From: Hyphomicrobiales bacterium
GTDB taxonomy: Bacteria > Pseudomonadota > Alphaproteobacteria > Rhizobiales > Rhizobiaceae
Length of the DNA: 64,000 nt
Assembly: GCA_900473185.1 (NCBI GenBank)
Contig: UCKU01000034.1
Location: 124,001-188,000, forward strand
Reading direction: 5' to 3'
Below the pieces are notes generated by a model that did no database searches, was not told where the DNA came from, and saw only the letters and a list, made by a program, of their open reading frames with translations. Every line of letters begins with the position of its first letter. The first letter of the stretch is position 1. Position numbers and translations under genes: made by a program. Positions 54,675-63,390 of this stretch are shown here, one piece after another.

Positions 54675-54740
54675 CGCGATTTTCCAAATTCTTGTTGACT
54701 TCTCTTTTTTAGCTCATATTTTGGAAAACATCAAGTTTCC
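54664..54740. promoter_or_regulatory. Promoter and TetR sites for the efflux pump
   Basis: TTGACT (54695-54700) and TATTTT (54717-54722), 16 bases apart, form a plausible promoter toward emrA. TTTGGA (54664-54669) pairs with TCCAAA (54683-54688), and GGAAA (54723-54727) with TTTCC (54736-54740); these flank the promoter and are candidate TetR sites. Confidence 0.5.
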
Positions 54741-54810
54741 TAAATTTGACTTGATCCGAATTTAAAGGCCGCGGCCAAGACGACAGCGACCTTCCACAAG
54801 GAGAGAGACG

Positions 54811-56019
54811 ATGTCCGTCGCGAAGCTGCATGCCCTGAACAACAATGGTGTCCCGGCCGATATGCCGGCCACCGAAATCACCGCTGAAGCCACACCTGCA
54901 ACGCTTGATGTCGGCAAGACGCCGCGTGTCACCGAGCCTGCTGCCGCGTCCGCCACAGAGGCACCGGTCCGCAAGCGCGGCGGCCGCTCGCTGCTGATCG
55001 GCGTTGCCGCCATCGCCATCATCGCCGCAGGTGCCTATTACGGCCATAATTACTGGACGGTCGGCCGCTTCGAGGTCTCGACCGACGATGCCTATGTCCA
55101 AGCCGACAGCACCACGGTCTCCCCGAAGGTTTCAGGCTATCTTATGGAGGTCCTCGTTGCCGACAATCAGGCGGTGAAGGCTGGTCAGCCGCTCGCTCGC
55201 ATCGATGATCGAGATTTCCGCACTGCGCTCGATCAGGCAAAGGCCGATGTCGCCGCTGCCGAAGCAACCGTCAACGCCAAGCAGGCTTCGCTCGATATCC
55301 AGCAGTCGACCATCGCCGCCGCTCGCGCCACGCTCGACGTTGACCAGGCCAACGAGACCTTCGCGGAACAGAACAACAAGCGCTATACGAACCTGGCCAC
55401 CAACGGTTATGCACCGGTTCAGACCGCCCAGCAGGCGGCTTCGGCAATAGCCGCCGCCCAAGCTACGATCGTACGCGACAGCGCTGCGCTCGACGCCGCA
55501 ACGAAGCAGGTCGAGCTACTGAATGCCGAGCTTGCCCAGGCCAGGGCAACACTTGCCCATGACCAGGCTGTCATGCATCAGGCTGAGCTCAACCTCTCCT
55601 ATGCGACGATCGTTGCGCCTGTCGATGGCACGGTTGGCAACCGCACGCTGCGTGTGGGCCAGTATGTCCAAGCCGGCACCCAACTGATGGCAGTCGTGCC
55701 GACGACGGCTGCCTATATCGTCGCCAACTACAAGGAGACGCAGCTGACCGATGTCCATGCCGGCCAGCCTGTCGCTATCGAGGTCGACATGTTCCCGGGC
55801 CGCACCTATCACGGCCATGTCGACAGCCTGTCGCCTGCAAGCGGTCAGGAATTCGCACTGCTGCCGCCCGACAACGCCACTGGCAACTTCACCAAGGTCG
55901 TCCAACGCATTCCGGTCAAGATCGTGCTTGATGGCGATGCTGCCGAAAAGGGCGATCTGCGCCCCGGCATGTCCGTCCAGCCGAGCATCGACACCAAGGT
56001 CGATGCTACCAGTAACTAA
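54811..56019 (+). CDS. emrA: Membrane fusion protein EmrA (HlyD family)
   Basis: A 402-residue periplasmic adaptor. A cytoplasmic, Ala-rich stretch is followed by one membrane segment (SLLIGVAAIAIIAAGAYYGH, about residues 67-86). DDAYVQADSTTVSPKVSGYL starts the lipoyl domain, the middle is a long coiled coil rich in Ala, Gln and Glu, and YATIVAPVDGTVGNRTLRVG is the second lipoyl half. It links EmrB to an outer-membrane channel, which is not encoded here. The N-terminal tail before the anchor is longer than usual. Confidence 0.89.
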   Translation: MSVAKLHALNNNGVPADMPATEITAEATPATLDVGKTPRVTEPAAASATEAPVRKRGGRSLLIGVAAIAIIAAGAYYGHNYWTVGRFEVSTDDAYVQADSTTVSPKVSGYLMEVLVADNQAVKAGQPLARIDDRDFRTALDQAKADVAAAEATVNAKQASLDIQQSTIAAARATLDVDQANETFAEQNNKRYTNLATNGYAPVQTAQQAASAIAAAQATIVRDSAALDAATKQVELLNAELAQARATLAHDQAVMHQAELNLSYATIVAPVDGTVGNRTLRVGQYVQAGTQLMAVVPTTAAYIVANYKETQLTDVHAGQPVAIEVDMFPGRTYHGHVDSLSPASGQEFALLPPDNATGNFTKVVQRIPVKIVLDGDAAEKGDLRPGMSVQPSIDTKVDATSN

Positions 56020-56042
56020 GCGAAGGGGCAGGAGACCGTGTC

Positions 56043-57638
56043 ATGTCCAGTATCGCAACAACATCAGGCGCTATCCCGCAGCCGGGCGCCAGCACCAAGG
56101 CCAGCACAAGGGATTGGATCGCCGTTCTCGCCGGCATGATCGGCGCCTTCATGGCGATCCTCAATATCCAGATCACCAATGCCTCCCTCCTTGATATCGA
56201 GGGCGGCATCGGCACAGGTGTCGATAACGGCGCCTGGATCTCTACCTCCTACCTCATCGGCGAGATTGTCGTCATTCCGCTGACGGCCTATTTCAGCAAT
56301 GTCTTCTCGTTTCGCCGCTATATCCTCGTCAATTCCATCCTTTTCCCGCTCTTCTCGATGGCCTGTGCCTTTGCCCATGATCTCGGCACGATGATCCTGC
56401 TGCGCGGCCTGCAGGGTTTTGCCGGCGGCGTGCTTATCCCCATGGCCTTCACCATGGTGCTGACCAAGCTGCCGAAGAGCCAGCAGCCGCTTGGCCTTGC
56501 CGTCTTTGCGCTCTCGGTCACGTTTGCCCCTGCGATCGGCCCGACGATCGGCGGTTATCTGACGGAAAATTACGGCTGGCAGACGATCTTCTTCATCAAC
56601 ACCATCCCGAGCCTCATCATGGCGGCGGCTCTCGCTCTGACGCTTGAGAAGCAGCCAATGCAGCTTCACCTTCTGAAGGAGGGCGATTGGGCCGGCATCG
56701 TCACCATGGCAATTGGCCTCTCGGCTCTGCAGACCGTACTGGAAGAAGGCAACAAGGATGACTGGTTCTCCTCTCCCTTCATCGTCAAGCTCGGCATCTT
56801 GGCCTTCGTCTTCCTGGCTGCCTTCATCTGGATCGAGCTCACCGTCAAGAAGCCGCTGGTGAAGCTGCGCCTGCTCACACAGCGCAATTTCGGCATCGGT
56901 GTGCTGGTCAACGTGCTGGTTGGCGTCGCGCTCTTCGGCACGGTCTATATCCTGCCGCAATATCTCGGCCAGGTGCAGCGCTATAATGCCGAGCAGATCG
57001 GTAATGTGCTTGCCTGGACCGGCCTGCCACAGCTCTTGCTCATCCCGCTGGTGCCGGTTCTGATGAAGCGCTTCGATGCCCGCTATATTGGCTTCCTCGG
57101 CATCTCGATCTTCGCGATCAGCTGCTTCATGAACATCACGCTCTCGGCCAACAATGCCGGCGACCAGTTCTGGCTCCCGAATATCGTGCGCGCCATCGGC
57201 CAAGCCCTGGTGCTGACCCCCATCACTGCGATCACCACGGCCGGCATTGCGCCTGCCGATGCCGCTGCTGCCTCGGGCCTCACCAACATGCTGCGCAATC
57301 TTGGTGGTGCGGTCGGCACGGCTTCGCTCGGCACCATCCTGACGAAGCGCGAGCAGTTCCACTCCAACATCATCGGTCAGTCGATCACATTGACCCGTGA
57401 CGAGGTGCGCGAGCGCCTGACCCAGCTCACAGCTTATTTCACCCAGCACGGTGTCACCGATCCGGCCGTCGCATCGCAGAAGGCGATCGTAGCACTTGGC
57501 CAGATCGTCAAGCGCCAGGCCCTCATTATGGGTTTCAGTGATACGTTTGCGGTCATCGGCGTCGTATTGGCGCTGGCAGCAGTTGCCTTGCTTCTGACCA
57601 AGAAGCCGCAGGCCGGCGGCGGCGCGGGCGCCCATTGA
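56043..57638 (+). CDS. emrB: Drug efflux MFS transporter EmrB (DHA2 family)
   Basis: A 531-residue transporter with 14 membrane segments, the DHA2 arrangement. AVLAGMIGAFMAILNIQITN starts helix 1, WISTSYLIGEIVVIPLTAYF follows, then a conserved motif near LRGLQGFAGGVLIPMAFTMV. It uses the proton gradient to expel hydrophobic compounds through EmrA. It lies 23 bases after emrA, in the same operon, and a hairpin terminator follows. Confidence 0.9.
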   Translation: MSSIATTSGAIPQPGASTKASTRDWIAVLAGMIGAFMAILNIQITNASLLDIEGGIGTGVDNGAWISTSYLIGEIVVIPLTAYFSNVFSFRRYILVNSILFPLFSMACAFAHDLGTMILLRGLQGFAGGVLIPMAFTMVLTKLPKSQQPLGLAVFALSVTFAPAIGPTIGGYLTENYGWQTIFFINTIPSLIMAAALALTLEKQPMQLHLLKEGDWAGIVTMAIGLSALQTVLEEGNKDDWFSSPFIVKLGILAFVFLAAFIWIELTVKKPLVKLRLLTQRNFGIGVLVNVLVGVALFGTVYILPQYLGQVQRYNAEQIGNVLAWTGLPQLLLIPLVPVLMKRFDARYIGFLGISIFAISCFMNITLSANNAGDQFWLPNIVRAIGQALVLTPITAITTAGIAPADAAAASGLTNMLRNLGGAVGTASLGTILTKREQFHSNIIGQSITLTRDEVRERLTQLTAYFTQHGVTDPAVASQKAIVALGQIVKRQALIMGFSDTFAVIGVVLALAAVALLLTKKPQAGGGAGAH

Positions 57639-57658
57639 GGTGCCTGACCGAAATAGAA

Positions 57659-57684
57659 ACAGGCCCGATGGGCCTGTTTTTTTG
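57659..57684. terminator. Rho-independent terminator after emrB
   Basis: ACAGGCCC (57659-57666) and GGGCCTGT (57670-57677) pair perfectly with a 3-base loop, followed by a run of T. It sits between the convergent emrB and monooxygenase genes. Confidence 0.85.
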
Positions 57685-57738
57685 TTGCGTCTCGGGCAGC
57701 CCGACCAACGATGATGGAGATATGCTTTTCAGGCGCCG

Positions 57739-58812
57739 TCATACGCCCTTGAGCAGGGGCAGCAGTTGCGCGCCCTGCCGTTTGATCTCCGAAAGATAGG
57801 GCGTGTCGGAGAGCACAAAATGGCTGATGCCGAGCTCCTGGTATTTGCGCAGCGAGCGGGCGACATCTGCGGCAGAGCCGACCAGCCAGGTCGTGCCCGC
57901 GCCGCCGCCGCCGAATTTGCCGGGCGTGGTGTAAAGATTGTCGTCGAGCACTTCACCACGTTGATGAAGGTCGAGCAGGCGCTGCTGCCCGACGGCGACG
58001 GCCCGCTGGTGGTCGTGCCAGCCGGCACCGCTATTTTCTGCCATTTCGGCGACCTTCGCCTCGGCATCGGCCCAAGCTTCTTCTATAGTGTCGCGGACCA
58101 GCGTCGTAATCCTCAGGCCGAATTGAAGCGGCGGCAGGTCGCGGTCGAGCTTACGGCTCAACTGCTTCAAACGGTCGATCCGTTCCCGCACGCCATCAAG
58201 CGGTTCGCCCCAAAAAAGCTGGACGTCAGCTTCAGTGGCCGATACGCGCTCGGCCGCTTCCGATGCGCCGCCGAAATAGAGCTTCGGATGGCGGCGCTCG
58301 CCGCGAGCCCCGATGCGTGGAACGACGGTGGATTCGCTGACCCCGAAATGCTCGCCGGCAAAGGTGACGTTTTCCTCGGTCCATAATTTTCGCACCAGCC
58401 GCATGAATTCCTTGGTGCGGCCATAGCGATGCGCCTGATCGCCCTCGCTGTCGCCATAGGCGGCCAGATTGTCTTTGCCGGAGACGATGTTGACGCGCAC
58501 ACGTCCGCCGGTGAGATGATCGAGCGAGGCGGCTGCCGAGGCGAAATTCGCCGGCCGCCAGTAGCCGGGACGGATGGCGATCAGGGGCTCGAAAGTTGTT
58601 GTCCGTGCTGCAAGTGCAGTTGCCAGAGTAAAGGTGTCCGGCCGGCCCCAGCCGGTGCCGATGAGCGCGCCCTTCCAGCCATACTCTTCAAGTGCCTTGG
58701 CATGGCTCGTCAGCGTTTCCAGGCTGTTGTGGTTTTCTGCCGCCGGATCGCCGCGGTGGCCGGGTTTGACGGCATTGGGGATGTACCAGAGGAATTCCGG
58801 ATTGCTGCTCAT
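57739..58812 (-). CDS. LLM-family FMNH2-dependent monooxygenase, SsuD-like
   Basis: A 357-residue bacterial-luciferase-like monooxygenase. EFLWYIPNAVKPGHRGDPAA at the N-terminus, AIRPGYWRPANFASAAASLD, and GGRVRVNIVSGKDNLAAYGD are SsuD-type blocks around the flavin and substrate site. It would release sulfite from an alkanesulfonate using reduced FMN and oxygen. A flavin reductase (SsuE) is not adjacent. It is the last gene of the sulfonate-type cluster, 94 bases after the NtaA-type gene. Confidence 0.85.
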   Translation of the reverse strand: MSSNPEFLWYIPNAVKPGHRGDPAAENHNSLETLTSHAKALEEYGWKGALIGTGWGRPDTFTLATALAARTTTFEPLIAIRPGYWRPANFASAAASLDHLTGGRVRVNIVSGKDNLAAYGDSEGDQAHRYGRTKEFMRLVRKLWTEENVTFAGEHFGVSESTVVPRIGARGERRHPKLYFGGASEAAERVSATEADVQLFWGEPLDGVRERIDRLKQLSRKLDRDLPPLQFGLRITTLVRDTIEEAWADAEAKVAEMAENSGAGWHDHQRAVAVGQQRLLDLHQRGEVLDDNLYTTPGKFGGGGAGTTWLVGSAADVARSLRKYQELGISHFVLSDTPYLSEIKRQGAQLLPLLKGV

Positions 58813-58906
58813 GCGATGCGCCTGCGGTTCTCTATGATTGGATCATCAAGAATAGGGCGGCCGCGCTTCCTAGAGCCCGGCTGCCCCGTGTCTCTGCGGT
58901 GATGAA

Positions 58907-60283
58907 TTACCCAGCCGCCCGGGCCGCTTCGCCCTGCTGCGCCTTGAGCGCCAAGCCATTCGGCGGGCGGCGAAGGCCGAGATTCTCGCGCAGTGTCGTG
59001 CCTTCATATTCCTCACGAAAGAGGCCCCGCTTGCGCAGGATCGGCGCGACCTGATCGACGAAGTCAGTCAATCCCGTTGGCAGGACCGGCGGCATGATGT
59101 TGAAGGCGTCGGCGGCGCCATTGTCGAACCATTCCTGCATCGCGTCCGCCACCTGTTCCGGCGTGCCGACCACCGTGCGGTGGCCGCGGGCAGTGGCGAC
59201 CGCCAGGTAGAATTCGCGCAGCGTCATATTGTTGCGGGAGACCAGATCGGTGACCAGCTTCAGGCGGCTCTTGTTGAGCTCGGTGTTATCGGGAAGCGGC
59301 GGGGCCGGATCGTCGAGCGAATAACCGGAGAGATCGACGCCCTTGTAGTGCCGTGACAGGATGTTCCAGGCGACCGAGGGGTGAACGAGCGACTGGATAT
59401 AGTCGTAATTCGCTTTGGCTTCAGCCTCCGTGCCGCCGAGCACCGGGAAAATGCCGGGGCTGATCAGCAGCTCGTCCGGGCTGCGGCCGTAGCGGGCAAG
59501 ACGTCCTTTGACGTCGGAGTAGAATTCCTGAGCGTCTTCCAGCGTCTGGTTGGCGGTAAAGATCATCTCGGCAGTGCGTGCTGCGAGCTCGCGTCCGGGC
59601 TCGGATGCGCCGGCCTGGACGATAACGGGGTAACCCTGAACCGGGCGGGCGACATTCAACGGGCCGCTGACACTGAAGAACTGGCCCTTGTGATTGAGCT
59701 GATGCACCTTGTCCGGATCGAGGTAGACGCCGTTTTCCTTGTCGCGGATGAAGGCATCGTCCTCGTAGGAATCCCATAAGCCCTTCACCAGGTCGACGAA
59801 TTCCTCGGCCCGTGCATAGCGGTCGGCATGGGCGGGGTGGCCGGGGATAGAGAAATTCTTGGAGACATCGGCGCCTGTGGTGACGACATTCCAGGCCGCG
59901 CGCCCCTTGGAAATATAGTCGAGCGAGGCGAATTTACGGGCGAGCAGATAGGGGTCCTCGTAGGTGGTGGAGGCAGTCGCGACAAAGCCGATATGGCTCG
60001 TGGCCTGCGAAAGCGCCGCCCATAGGGTCACTGGCTCGAAATGAGCGCCCTGGGCCGTGCGGCGCAATGCTTCCGGATCCTTGGCGCGCTCCCAGCCGGC
60101 GGGGCTGTCGGCAACGAAAACCAGGTCGAACTTGCCGCGTTCGGCGGTCTGCGCCAGTTCGCGATAGTGATCGATATTCAAGCCGGCATCGGCCTGCGCG
60201 TCCGGGTGGCGCCAGGCGGCAATATGATGGCCCGTTGCCATGATGAATGCGCCAAGCCGTATCTGTCTTTTCTGACTAGCCAT
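58907..60283 (-). CDS. NtaA/SnaA/DszA-family FMNH2-dependent monooxygenase
   Basis: A 458-residue member of the nitrilotriacetate/dibenzothiophene-sulfone monooxygenase branch of the luciferase fold. IRLGAFIMATGHHIAAWRHP, FVADSPAGWERAKDPEALRR and WNVVTTGADVSKNFSIPGH are the usual blocks. Like SsuD it needs reduced FMN from elsewhere. The sulfur-type importer upstream makes a C-S bond or related compound likely, but a C-N substrate is also possible. The last ~30 residues are less conserved. Confidence 0.85.
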   Translation of the reverse strand: MASQKRQIRLGAFIMATGHHIAAWRHPDAQADAGLNIDHYRELAQTAERGKFDLVFVADSPAGWERAKDPEALRRTAQGAHFEPVTLWAALSQATSHIGFVATASTTYEDPYLLARKFASLDYISKGRAAWNVVTTGADVSKNFSIPGHPAHADRYARAEEFVDLVKGLWDSYEDDAFIRDKENGVYLDPDKVHQLNHKGQFFSVSGPLNVARPVQGYPVIVQAGASEPGRELAARTAEMIFTANQTLEDAQEFYSDVKGRLARYGRSPDELLISPGIFPVLGGTEAEAKANYDYIQSLVHPSVAWNILSRHYKGVDLSGYSLDDPAPPLPDNTELNKSRLKLVTDLVSRNNMTLREFYLAVATARGHRTVVGTPEQVADAMQEWFDNGAADAFNIMPPVLPTGLTDFVDQVAPILRKRGLFREEYEGTTLRENLGLRRPPNGLALKAQQGEAARAAG

Positions 60284-60303
60284 GATGACGATCTCCGTTG
60301 GTT

Positions 60304-61044
60304 TCAGGCGGCGCGGCGGCCGGGGGCATCTACCCCGAGCCGGCTCAGAAGATGGGTACGGATCTGTGCGAAGCGCGGATCGCCGTGATCGCGTGGTGCC
60401 GGCAGATCGATGCGCAGATCCTCCATGAAACGGCCCTCGTCGAGCACCAGGATCCGGTCGGCGAGCGAGATCGCCTCATCGACATCATGGGTGACGAGCA
60501 GAACGGCGGGGCGGTGTTTCGCACAAAGCTCCCGCAAGAGGTCATGCATCTTCAGCCGGGTCAGCGCATCGAGCGCGCCGAAGGGCTCGTCCGCCAGCAG
60601 CAGGGCCGGCTCGCGCACCAGTGAGCGGGCGAGCGCCACCCTCTGCTGCTCACCGCCGGAAAGCTGGTTCGGCCAGGCAGTTTCCCGTCCTTCGAGACCG
60701 ACTTCGGCGAGCGCCTTGCGTCCGGCTTCCTGTCCGGTTTCACCCGGCAGGCCGAGCGTGACGTTCTGGATGACCGTGCGCCAGGGCAGCAGGCGGGCAT
60801 CCTGAAAGACCACCGAGAGTTTTTCCGGCGTCTCGAGCGTCCCCGTTCCCTCGACCTCGTGGTCGAGGCCGGCAAGGGCTTTGAGGAACGTGCTCTTGCC
60901 CGATCCGCTTTTCCCGAGCAGGGCCACGAACTCGCCCCCGCCGATATCGAGATCCACGCCGTCGAGGATCGTCTTTGCAGCAAAACGCCGCACGAGATTT
61001 GCGACGTGGACGGCCGGCTTTAATTGGCCAGAGTGCGGCGCCAT
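60304..61044 (-). CDS. ssuB: Aliphatic sulfonate ABC transporter ATP-binding protein
   Basis: A 246-residue ATPase of the SsuB/TauB class. Walker A is GKSGSGKST, the signature is LSGGEQQRVALARS, Walker B is LLLADEPFGALD, and VTHDVDEAISLADR follows. ATG 61044 is set by GGAGGG upstream; the gene overlaps the permease by 25 bases. The longer frame to 61701 is a shadow in the permease. It drives the SsuC-type permease. Confidence 0.88.
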   Translation of the reverse strand: MAPHSGQLKPAVHVANLVRRFAAKTILDGVDLDIGGGEFVALLGKSGSGKSTFLKALAGLDHEVEGTGTLETPEKLSVVFQDARLLPWRTVIQNVTLGLPGETGQEAGRKALAEVGLEGRETAWPNQLSGGEQQRVALARSLVREPALLLADEPFGALDALTRLKMHDLLRELCAKHRPAVLLVTHDVDEAISLADRILVLDEGRFMEDLRIDLPAPRDHGDPRFAQIRTHLLSRLGVDAPGRRAA

Positions 61045-61898
61045 GACAGAACCCTCCGTTCGAGCAGTCGGACGAGACCGTCCGAGATGAGGCCGAGCAA
61101 CACGTAGACCACGAGGCCGACGAGAATGACGTCGGTCTGGCCATAGGTGCGGGCAAGATCGATCATGTAGCCGAGGCCGCTGGTGGAGTTGATCTGCTCG
61201 ACCACCACGAGCGACACCCAGCAAAGCGTGACGGCAAAACGCAGACCGAGGAGGAAACCGGGCAGGGCGCCGGGCAGTACGACCTGGAAGATGAAGTCCT
61301 TCTGGCTCATGCGCAGCGTTTCGGCGAGTTCGACGTAACGGCTGTCGATGCTGCGCAACGCATTGTGGGTGTGGATGTAGATGGGGATGATGACGGCAAG
61401 CACGATGGTCGTGACCTTCATGCCTTCGCCAATCCCGAACCACAGGATAAAAAGCGGGATCAGCGCCAACGTCGGGATGGCACGCTTGATCTGGATCGGG
61501 CCATCGATCAGCGCCTCGCCGATGCGGGACAGGCCGGCGATGACCGCGAGAGCCGTGCCGATGACGAGGCCGATGCCGAGGCCGAGCAGCGCGCGCGTCG
61601 CAGAGGTCACGAAGTTGTCCTGCAGGCGGCCCTCGGCGATCAGTCGTCCGAACGCCTCGACGACCGTCCAGGGTGCCGAAAGAATGCGCGGATCGATCCA
61701 CCCCAATGCCGATCCGACAACCCAGGCCAGCACCAGCAGTGCTGGACCGATCTGCAGTCCGAAGGGTATCTCGCGTCCGGGGCCAAGCCTGCGGCGGGCG
61801 CGGGAGGCTGAGGGTTTTGCCGTGGCGGTGACGCCAGCGCTTCCGCGCGACGCTATCCGTGATGTCTTGACGTTATCTGAATCCCAAGTGGTTGCCAT
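61020..61898 (-). CDS. ssuC: Aliphatic sulfonate ABC transporter permease
   Basis: A 292-residue permease. A basic cytoplasmic tail is followed by a first membrane helix (IGPALLVLAWVVGSALGWID). The EAA-like loop is VELAETLRMSQKDFIFQVVL and the later LVVVEQINSTSGLGYMIDLA is typical of SsuC/TauC. It lies 41 bases after the binding-protein gene. Confidence 0.88.
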   Translation of the reverse strand: MATTWDSDNVKTSRIASRGSAGVTATAKPSASRARRRLGPGREIPFGLQIGPALLVLAWVVGSALGWIDPRILSAPWTVVEAFGRLIAEGRLQDNFVTSATRALLGLGIGLVIGTALAVIAGLSRIGEALIDGPIQIKRAIPTLALIPLFILWFGIGEGMKVTTIVLAVIIPIYIHTHNALRSIDSRYVELAETLRMSQKDFIFQVVLPGALPGFLLGLRFAVTLCWVSLVVVEQINSTSGLGYMIDLARTYGQTDVILVGLVVYVLLGLISDGLVRLLERRVLSWRRTLAN

Positions 61899-61939
61899 GC
61901 TTGCGATCTCCTCTTTTCGCTACGGAACGGCACGCGCGA

Positions 61940-62965
61940 TCACTGGCTTCTTGGCAGAGCGTCTGCAGCGATTTTTTCGAAGCGGCTGTCGAAGATCTGT
62001 TCGACGTCGAAGGGCTTGTAGCCAAGCTCGGTGGCCAACAGGTTGATGGTTTCCTGATGGCGCTTCTTCACGTCCGCCCAGCTGTCGGGGATGACCTGGG
62101 TGCCTGCGAGCTTGATAAGAAATTCGGCATCCTCGCGGCTCAGGCCCTGCTGGCCGATGTAATATTCCTTGATCCAGATCTCGGGATTCTGATCGACCCA
62201 TTCGGTTGCGCGCGCCCAGAGGCGGACATATTCGGCAAGGGCGGCTGCTTTTGCGGGATCGTCCAGCACCCATTGCGGCGCATAGAGATGGGCGGGGTCA
62301 TCACGCAGGCCGTGCTCGACGAGGTTTGCGCCATCGGAGCCATATTGGCTGATGTAGCGGCGGATATTGACGCCGCCGAGGGGCGCGATATCGACCTGCT
62401 TGCTCGCGAGTGCCTTCGGATAGACATCGCCGGTACTCGGCAGCTCGACCAGCGTGGCGTCTTTCTTCGTCAGGCCTGCGGCGTGGAGCGCGCGAAGCAC
62501 GAGCGTGCCCTGGGCCTGGCCGGGACTGAAGGCGATGCGCTTGCCGCGGAAATCTGCGAGCGACTTGACGTCGACGCCAGGCGCGATACCGAAACGGTAG
62601 ATTGGATTAGCAATCGGGTCCTTGCGTTCACGATAGGCGATGTTGCGGACGGGCAGGTTGTTCCAGGTTGCGAAGATCGACGGGATTTCGGCCACAGAGC
62701 CGACATCGAGAGCGTGCGCGCGGAAGGCTTCGGAGGTCTGCGGGCCGCCGCTGAGATTGGCCCATTTGACCTCGAAGGTGAGTTCCTTGATGAGGCCGGA
62801 AACCTCAAGAGCCTTCTGCGTCACCGGATCACCGATCGTCAGCACCGTTCCCGGCGGCACCTTGTCGAGCAGCGGTGCGTTCGTCTCGGCCACTGCCACG
62901 TTGCTGAAGACGCCGAGGGAGATGAGGCTGAGCACAGCCATTCCCAATGTTTTTGCCAATGTCAT
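61940..62965 (-). CDS. ssuA: Sulfonate-type ABC transporter substrate-binding protein
   Basis: A 341-residue binding protein with signal MTLAKTLGMAVLSLISLGVF and cleavage near VAVAET. FRAHALDVGSVAEIPSIFAT, then DFRGKRIAFSPGQAQGTLVL are SsuA/NMT1-type blocks. It is the first gene of the leftward cluster. The ligand could be an alkanesulfonate, taurine-like compound or thiophene derivative; the monooxygenase genes downstream support a sulfur source. Confidence 0.85.
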   Translation of the reverse strand: MTLAKTLGMAVLSLISLGVFSNVAVAETNAPLLDKVPPGTVLTIGDPVTQKALEVSGLIKELTFEVKWANLSGGPQTSEAFRAHALDVGSVAEIPSIFATWNNLPVRNIAYRERKDPIANPIYRFGIAPGVDVKSLADFRGKRIAFSPGQAQGTLVLRALHAAGLTKKDATLVELPSTGDVYPKALASKQVDIAPLGGVNIRRYISQYGSDGANLVEHGLRDDPAHLYAPQWVLDDPAKAAALAEYVRLWARATEWVDQNPEIWIKEYYIGQQGLSREDAEFLIKLAGTQVIPDSWADVKKRHQETINLLATELGYKPFDVEQIFDSRFEKIAADALPRSQ

Positions 62966-63390
62966 CGTTGATGTTTCCCGTTTGAGGTTGCAATGTCAGG
63001 AAGCGATGACGGGAAGGGTGTCGAATTATCCATAAAATCTATAGACTATTTATTTCTTTCGTTCACCGGTTCATGAAAAATCGTACCAATTGTTCAGGCG
63101 TGACAGACTCGCGCGTTGGCTGTTGAGCGCGTGGCGATTTCCTGCTCAGGCGAGAAGACGCAGCCTTGCGTTGTGATGAGATCGGGTCAGAGCAGTGAAG
63201 CCAATGCAATGCCCAAGCCCTTTCGTCGTGGAACATTACATCAGGACCTTCTGTTAACTTTCGAGAAACCTTGTCTTGCTTCGCAGTGTGTATGAAATTC
63301 TCGCACTGTGAGGCTTGGTTACATTCCTTTACGTTCCGCTGTTAAAGTGACATCCGAAAGATCTGCTGAAGCGACTTTACGGTTGGACTG
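62966..63390. other. Divergent promoter interval, no gene found
   Basis: A 425-base gap. An AT-rich patch around 63030-63060 (TCCATAAAATCTATAGACTA) is a likely promoter region for the leftward sulfonate-type cluster. The remainder has no convincing open frame, repeat or RNA element, and must contain the promoter of the PAS gene. Confidence 0.4.

Noticed and set aside
56064-57635. 523-codon minus-strand open frame opposite emrB
   Set aside because: The product is highly charged with no domain features, the mirror of a membrane protein gene; emrB is unmistakable.
60304-61701. Longer form of the SsuB-type gene starting at 61701
   Set aside because: The first 219 residues are a shadow of the permease gene; ATG 61044 with GGAGGG gives a family-length ATPase.
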